In this document: positions 4,965 through 8,324 of the stretch, piece after piece
Layout of the letters: each line of letters begins with the position of its first letter
Numbering within the stretch: the first letter of the stretch is position 1
NCBI GenBank assembly: GCA_030601645.1
Contig: JAUWBQ010000068.1
Coordinates: 1-8,324, forward strand
Direction of reading: 5' to 3'
Source of the DNA: Candidatus Bathyarchaeota archaeon
GTDB taxonomy: Archaea > Thermoproteota > Bathyarchaeia > TCS64
DNA length: 8,324 nucleotides
Translations under genes and position numbers: made by a program
Notes under the pieces: model-generated
What the model saw: the letters and a program-made list of their open reading frames with translations, nothing else
Database searches by the model: none
Told to the model about the DNA's origin: nothing

Positions 4965-5336
4965 TCAGCCCCTCGTCTTGAATAACAGCCAATTCTCGGC
5001 CTTGTCCGTGAAGTGAACCAGGGTGTAGCGTCCTCTCATCTTCTTTCCGCGGAGCTCGAAGACAAGCTTGTCAGGCTTCCGGCTCTCCAGTAAGAAGGTA
5101 CCACGATCCCAGATCTCCACGGTACCTGCGCCGTACTCTCCCTCGGGGATGACGCCCTCAAAGTCGATGTAGTCTAGGTCATGATCCTCCACAGCGACTG
5201 CAAGTCTCCTTAAACCCGGCCTGGTAGGTGGTTCTTTCGGCACCGCCCAACTCTTGAGCACCCCGTCCATCTCGAGCCTGAAATCCCAGTGCAGGCGGCT
5301 GGCATCGTGCCTCTGCACAACGAATCGACCCGTCAC
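4965..5336 (-). CDS. Stand-alone LigD-type 3'-phosphoesterase domain protein
   Basis: A 123-residue protein made of just the phosphoesterase domain found at the N-terminus of bacterial LigD. That domain trims 3'-terminal ribonucleotides and 3' phosphates from DNA ends to give 3'-OH ends for repair. All known catalytic positions can be matched with identical spacing to Pseudomonas LigD (H42, H48, D50, R52, H84, Y88): here H10, H16, D18, R20, H52 and Y56, in QRHDASRLHWDFRLEMDG and VEDHDLDYIDFEGVIPEGEYGAG. The C-terminal WLLFKTRG completes the domain. Stand-alone versions are known in archaea. No ligase, polymerase or Ku gene lies in the window, so a partner must be elsewhere. The start is the GTG at 5336; a G-rich stretch just upstream is a poor ribosome site. 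It diverges from the aminotransferase gene across a 73-base gap. Confidence 0.92.
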   Translation of the reverse strand: MTGRFVVQRHDASRLHWDFRLEMDGVLKSWAVPKEPPTRPGLRRLAVAVEDHDLDYIDFEGVIPEGEYGAGTVEIWDRGTFLLESRKPDKLVFELRGKKMRGRYTLVHFTDKAENWLLFKTRG

Positions 5337-5360
5337 ACCACCCCCCCGGAACCTTGGACG

Positions 5361-5409
5361 CCTTATCTATAATAACAAGTAGCATATATCCAACCAGAAG
5401 GAGACCGAG
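5361..5409. promoter_or_regulatory. Divergent promoter region and ribosome site for aminotransferase
   Basis: The 73-base gap between the divergent genes holds an A/T-rich stretch, TTATCTATAATAAC (5363-5376), usable as a TATA box in both directions: about 26 bases from a start near 5396 on the plus strand or near 5346 on the minus strand. A second A/T element CATATAT lies at 5383-5389. GAAGGAGA (5397-5404) is a clear Shine-Dalgarno site six bases before the ATG at 5410, supporting that start. Confidence 0.5.
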
Positions 5410-6588
5410 ATGGACATAGACAAGAACATCGCCAAGGTCAGGGGGGAGTTCCCTGTCCTCAAGTACAAGACGTACATGAACAGCGCCGCCCACGGCCCCG
5501 CCTTGAAGCGGGTCTGGGACGTCATCCAAGATTTTTGGTCATTCAGGATTAACGAGGACCCGGATCCCCTGGCTCCGGACGCCAAGGGAGAAGCCGCCAG
5601 GCTCATCCACGCCGATGAAGATGAGATCACTTGGTGCGCCAGGGTGACCCAGGGGTTCAACATGGTGGCCAGCTTGCTAGATCTCAAGAAGGGGGAGAAT
5701 GTAGTGGTCACCGACCTCGGTTACCCTTCCAACGTCTTCGTCTGGCTACCTTTCCGTGAGAAGGGTGTGGAGATCCGTAGGATACAGAATATGGATGGGA
5801 TAATAAGTATCGACGATTTCGAGAAGGCAATCGATGACGACACCCGCGTTGTCTCCATGAGTCGCATCGAGTGGACGAGCGGCCTGAGGCATGACATTGA
5901 GGCCATCTCGGGAATTGCCCACGAACACGGGGCCTTGGTAGTCGACGACGCGTACCAAGCCGTCGGGCCCATCGATGTCGACGTCCACAAAGACGGCGTG
6001 GACTTCCTCCTGGTTGGGAGCGCGAAGTGGCTGTGCTGTCCCCCCATGAACGGCATCTTCTACATCCGGAAGGACCTCATCGACCGATTCGAGCCAACAT
6101 ACAGGTTCTACAACCAGGTGGAGGAGGCCTTCAGGGATCAGCCGCCGTGGTCTCACCCTTCATCGGATAACATCGCCTCTTATGACAAGCCCCTCCTGAC
6201 GACGGCCGACAAGTTCTACAGGGGCTGCGTCGCGGAGAGCGCGGTCTGGGGGTTCCACGCGGCCCTAGAATACTTCAACATGCTGGGAGGTAAACAGAGA
6301 GAAGAAAGGATCCTCAAGCTAAGCGGATATCTGATTGATGGCCTCAGAGAGTTGGGGGTGAAGGTGAATACCCCCCTGGAGCCAAAGGAAAGGGGCGGAC
6401 TCGTCACATATAACACCGGGAACCACGAGCTGAACAAGGAGAGCCACAGGAAGTTCCTGGATGAGAGCATCATCGTCGCCTTGAGGTACTCTGGAGGCAT
6501 CGGCGGAATAAGGGTCTCGACCCACTTCTTCAACACCGAGGAAGATATAGACAGGCTGCTTGAGGTCCAAAAAAGGGTTCTGAAATGA
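5410..6588 (+). CDS. Class-V PLP-dependent aminotransferase-fold enzyme
   Basis: A 392-residue cytoplasmic PLP enzyme of the aminotransferase class-V/cysteine desulfurase fold. FPVLKYKTYMNSAAHGP near the N-terminus is the usual substrate-entry segment. VVDDAYQAVG gives D180 and Q183, and GSAKWLCCPPMNGIFYI gives K206, the Schiff-base lysine; the 26-residue spacing between D180 and K206 equals that of SufS. The C-terminal RYSGGIGGIRVSTHFFNTEEDIDRLLE is the conserved phosphate/carboxylate-binding end of the family. The loop that carries the catalytic cysteine in SufS-type enzymes shows no cysteine, so a sulfur-mobilising role is unlikely from this sequence. Isopenicillin-N epimerase-like or other aminotransferase/lyase activity is possible, and the substrate is unknown. 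The start has a strong GGAG site. The gene is followed by a pyrimidine-rich tract and then sucC with its own promoter, so it is probably monocistronic. Confidence 0.85.
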   Translation: MDIDKNIAKVRGEFPVLKYKTYMNSAAHGPALKRVWDVIQDFWSFRINEDPDPLAPDAKGEAARLIHADEDEITWCARVTQGFNMVASLLDLKKGENVVVTDLGYPSNVFVWLPFREKGVEIRRIQNMDGIISIDDFEKAIDDDTRVVSMSRIEWTSGLRHDIEAISGIAHEHGALVVDDAYQAVGPIDVDVHKDGVDFLLVGSAKWLCCPPMNGIFYIRKDLIDRFEPTYRFYNQVEEAFRDQPPWSHPSSDNIASYDKPLLTTADKFYRGCVAESAVWGFHAALEYFNMLGGKQREERILKLSGYLIDGLRELGVKVNTPLEPKERGGLVTYNTGNHELNKESHRKFLDESIIVALRYSGGIGGIRVSTHFFNTEEDIDRLLEVQKRVLK

Positions 6589-6597
6589 TCTCCAACA

Positions 6598-6628
6598 CCT
6601 TCTTATCTCCTCTATTTTGGTATTTTTA
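6598..6628 (+). terminator. Pyrimidine-rich tract after aminotransferase gene
   Basis: Beginning ten bases after the stop, the plus strand is rich in T and C with several T runs (CTTCTTATC, CTATTTTGG, TATTTTT). Such tracts can end archaeal transcription. The last part overlaps the promoter proposed for sucC. Confidence 0.35.
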
Positions 6629-6668
6629 TAAGAGGGCATACCTTATCCACGAGTCGAAACACAGGAGG
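6621..6668 (+). promoter_or_regulatory. sucCD promoter and ribosome binding site
   Basis: TATTTTTATA (6621-6630) is a good archaeal TATA box; a start about 26 bases downstream, near 6653, leaves a short leader. AGGAGG (6663-6668) is a strong Shine-Dalgarno sequence ten bases before the TTG at 6679, which decides that unusual start. Confidence 0.6.
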
Positions 6669-6678
6669 CAGACGGTGG

Positions 6679-7818
6679 TTGAAACTCCTCGAATACCAGG
6701 CTAAGGAGATATTCAGAAGATACGATATCCCGACCCCTAGGAGCGAAGTGGCGGAATCACCTAAGGGTGCCAGGGAGATCGCCGAGAGGCTCGGCCCTGT
6801 AGCCATAAAAGCCCAGCTCCCCGTGGGAGGCAGGGGTAAGGCGGGGGGCATCAAGTTCGCAGAAAGCCCTGAGGAAGCTGAAAAGATTGCTGGGGGGTTA
6901 CTGGGCAGCAGGATCAAAGACATCGAGATCCAGAAAGTCCTGGTCGAAGAGAAGCTCGACATCAAGGACGAGTTATATCTAGGCGTCACCGTCGACAGGA
7001 AGAACAGATGCTACGTGGTCCTGGCCTCCTCGGAGGGGGGGGTCGACATCGAGGAGGTTGCAGAAGAGACCCCTGAGAAGATCGTGAAGCAAATGATTGA
7101 TCCCCTCCTAGGCATTAGAGACTACCACTGTCGCTCCGTGGCCAAGCGGCTCGGCTACTCCGGCCGGGAGATGAATGATCTGGCTGGATTCATCAGAAAG
7201 CTCTACAGGGTGGCTTTCGAGATGGATGCCGAGCTCACCGAGATAAATCCTCTAGCCCTGACTGAGGAGGGATTCATAGCGGCTGACGCCCGTTTGAACA
7301 TTGACAATAACGCCCTCTTCAGGCATCCCAACATCGCAGAGATCCAGCGAGAGGGGGAACTCTCCGAGTTCTCGGCAAGAGAGCAGGAGGCTAGAACCCT
7401 TGGCCTGACCTACGTGGAGCTTGACGGTGACATCGGGGTCATCGGCAACGGCGCAGGGCTCACAATGGCGACCCTCGACTCGGTGACTCTCCTGGGAGGG
7501 AAGCCGGCCAACTTCCTCGACTTAGGCGGCGGGGCCTCCCCGGAGAGGATCGAGACTGCGGTCACTTTCGTCATAAAGGACCCAAGGGTGAAAACCGTCT
7601 TTGTAAACATATTAGGTGGCATAACCAAGTGCGACGATACCGCCCTAGGCATCATCGAGACCCGTAGGCGACTGGGGTCTGAGAAACCCATAGTGGTGAG
7701 GATGATGGGGACCAACGAGGAGGAGGGGAAGAGGCTGCTGGAGGAGGCGGGGATCGAAACATTGGACACGATGGAGGAGGCCTCTGAGAGAGCGGTCGCC
7801 CTCGCAGGAGGGAGCTGA
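6679..7818 (+). CDS. sucC: Succinyl-CoA synthetase (ADP-forming) beta subunit
   Basis: The beta subunit of the enzyme that interconverts succinyl-CoA + ADP/GDP + phosphate and succinate + ATP/GTP + CoA, in the citric acid cycle or its reductive branch. The 379-residue product matches the family along its length (E. coli 388). The ATP-grasp domain starts with LLEYQAKEIFRRYDIP, with K44 and GRGKAGG (51-57) at the nucleotide site; EINPL (N190) and D203 correspond to the Mg ligands; the C-terminal ligase domain shows GNGAGLTMATLD, GGKPANFLDLGGGA and VFVNILGGITKCD. The TTG start is supported by a strong AGGAGG ten bases upstream and by alignment with SucC N-termini. The stop overlaps the apparent sucD start. 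Related malate-CoA ligase (MtkA) has the same fold and cannot be excluded, but no pathway genes for it are visible. Confidence 0.94.
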   Translation: MKLLEYQAKEIFRRYDIPTPRSEVAESPKGAREIAERLGPVAIKAQLPVGGRGKAGGIKFAESPEEAEKIAGGLLGSRIKDIEIQKVLVEEKLDIKDELYLGVTVDRKNRCYVVLASSEGGVDIEEVAEETPEKIVKQMIDPLLGIRDYHCRSVAKRLGYSGREMNDLAGFIRKLYRVAFEMDAELTEINPLALTEEGFIAADARLNIDNNALFRHPNIAEIQREGELSEFSAREQEARTLGLTYVELDGDIGVIGNGAGLTMATLDSVTLLGGKPANFLDLGGGASPERIETAVTFVIKDPRVKTVFVNILGGITKCDDTALGIIETRRRLGSEKPIVVRMMGTNEEEGKRLLEEAGIETLDTMEEASERAVALAGGS

Positions 7819-8324
7819 AGACGAGGCTCATCGACGAGGAGACCCGGGTCCTGGTGCAGGGGATCACAGGCTCACAAGGCCGCTTCCACACGGTGCTCAT
7901 GCTAGATTTCGGGACGAAGATAGTGACCGGGGTCACTCCAGGTAGGGGCGGGGAGACCGTTGAAGGTGTTCCAGTCTTCGACACCGTCACCGAGGCCCAG
8001 CAGGAATGTCCGGCCGACGCCTCGATAATGTTCGTCCCGGCCCGGGTCGCCCTTGACCCCGCTTTAGAGGCAATTGAGGCGGGCCTGGATCCCGTAGTCA
8101 TCATAACGGAGAACATACCGGTGAGGGATACCATGGAGATCTTGTCAAGGGCGAGGCTCAGAGGAACGACCATCGTGGGCCCCAATACCCCGGGTCTCAT
8201 CAAGCCAGGAGCCTCGAAGATGGGGATAATGCCCTCCCAACTCTTCAGGAGGGGCTCCGTGGGTGTGGTCTCTAGGAGCGGTACCCTGTTCTACGAGATA
8301 GCCGCCCACATCACCCGGATCGGT
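7815..8324 (+). CDS. sucD: Succinyl-CoA synthetase alpha subunit, 3'-truncated by window edge
   Basis: The CoA-binding, histidine-phosphorylated partner of SucC. The frame reads KTRLIDEETRVLVQGITGSQGRFHT, aligning with the E. coli N-terminus [20 protein letters not shown], followed by VTGVTPGRGGETVEGVPVFDTV (CoA-binding Rossmann part), GPNTPGLIKPG and VVSRSGTLFYEIAAHITRIG. The window ends after 170 codons, so the active-site histidine (about residue 246 in E. coli) lies outside. The start is odd: in this frame no ATG, GTG or TTG occurs between an upstream stop at 7785 and codon 7818. The codon at the aligned start is CTG (7815-7817), overlapping the sucC TGA as CTGA, with GGAGG just upstream (7807-7811). 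An internal GTG at 7854 would remove the first strand of the fold. Thr replaces the Cys of the usual GPNCPG. Confidence 0.92.
   Translation, partial: MKTRLIDEETRVLVQGITGSQGRFHTVLMLDFGTKIVTGVTPGRGGETVEGVPVFDTVTEAQQECPADASIMFVPARVALDPALEAIEAGLDPVVIITENIPVRDTMEILSRARLRGTTIVGPNTPGLIKPGASKMGIMPSQLFRRGSVGVVSRSGTLFYEIAAHITRIG

Noticed and set aside
5410..6588. Cysteine desulfurase (SufS/IscS) assignment
   Set aside because: The fold and PLP residues fit, but the catalytic cysteine loop has no cysteine and no Fe-S assembly genes are adjacent.
7790..7830. Genuine SucC-SucD fusion through -1 frameshifting
   Set aside because: The sucD frame is -1 relative to sucC and overlaps its stop, but I see no clear slippery heptamer with a downstream structure; ordinary translational coupling is simpler.
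7652..8203. 183-codon minus-strand open frame across the sucC/sucD junction
   Set aside because: Antisense to two well-conserved enzymes; Ser/Pro-rich with no domain features.

Overview
The window looks archaeal. Several genes and both tRNAs are preceded by TATA-like boxes about 25-30 bases upstream of the expected transcript start, some starts look leaderless or use TTG/GTG, and the tRNA-Glu has the usual archaeal form. The gene content (DppA-type M55 peptidase, stand-alone LigD phosphoesterase domain, FUN14-like membrane protein, ArsR/ferredoxin cassette, SucCD) and the GC-rich, AGG-rich coding style would suit an uncultivated anaerobic Thermoproteota lineage such as Bathyarchaeia. That placement is an inference from style and content only.

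Layout. Bases 2-1477 (+) hold the 3' nine-tenths of a YtcJ-type amidohydrolase cut by the left edge. A DppA-like D-aminopeptidase (1535-2380, +) follows closely; together they suggest use of amide- or D-amino-acid-containing peptides. Bases 2381-2885 are a gene-free, A/C-rich spacer with short diverged repeats, homopolymer G/C runs and two small perfect hairpins. Next come a CAU-anticodon tRNA (-), a small FUN14-like membrane protein (+) and tRNA-Glu(UUC) (+).

From 4913 down to 3581 on the minus strand is a compact three-gene cassette: an ArsR-type repressor with C-terminal cysteines, a ferredoxin-domain protein with one complete and one three-cysteine cluster motif, and an 85-residue cysteine-rich protein that overlaps the ferredoxin gene by four bases. 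A perfect 14-base palindrome covers the ArsR start codon next to its TATA box. This is the best candidate here for a little-described redox or metal response unit.

A stand-alone LigD 3'-phosphoesterase domain (5336-4965, -) and a class-V PLP aminotransferase-fold enzyme (5410-6588, +) diverge from a shared promoter gap. The window ends with succinyl-CoA synthetase: sucC complete (6679-7818) and sucD cut by the right edge. The sucD reading frame has no ATG, GTG or TTG at the expected start and appears to begin at a CTG overlapping the sucC stop.
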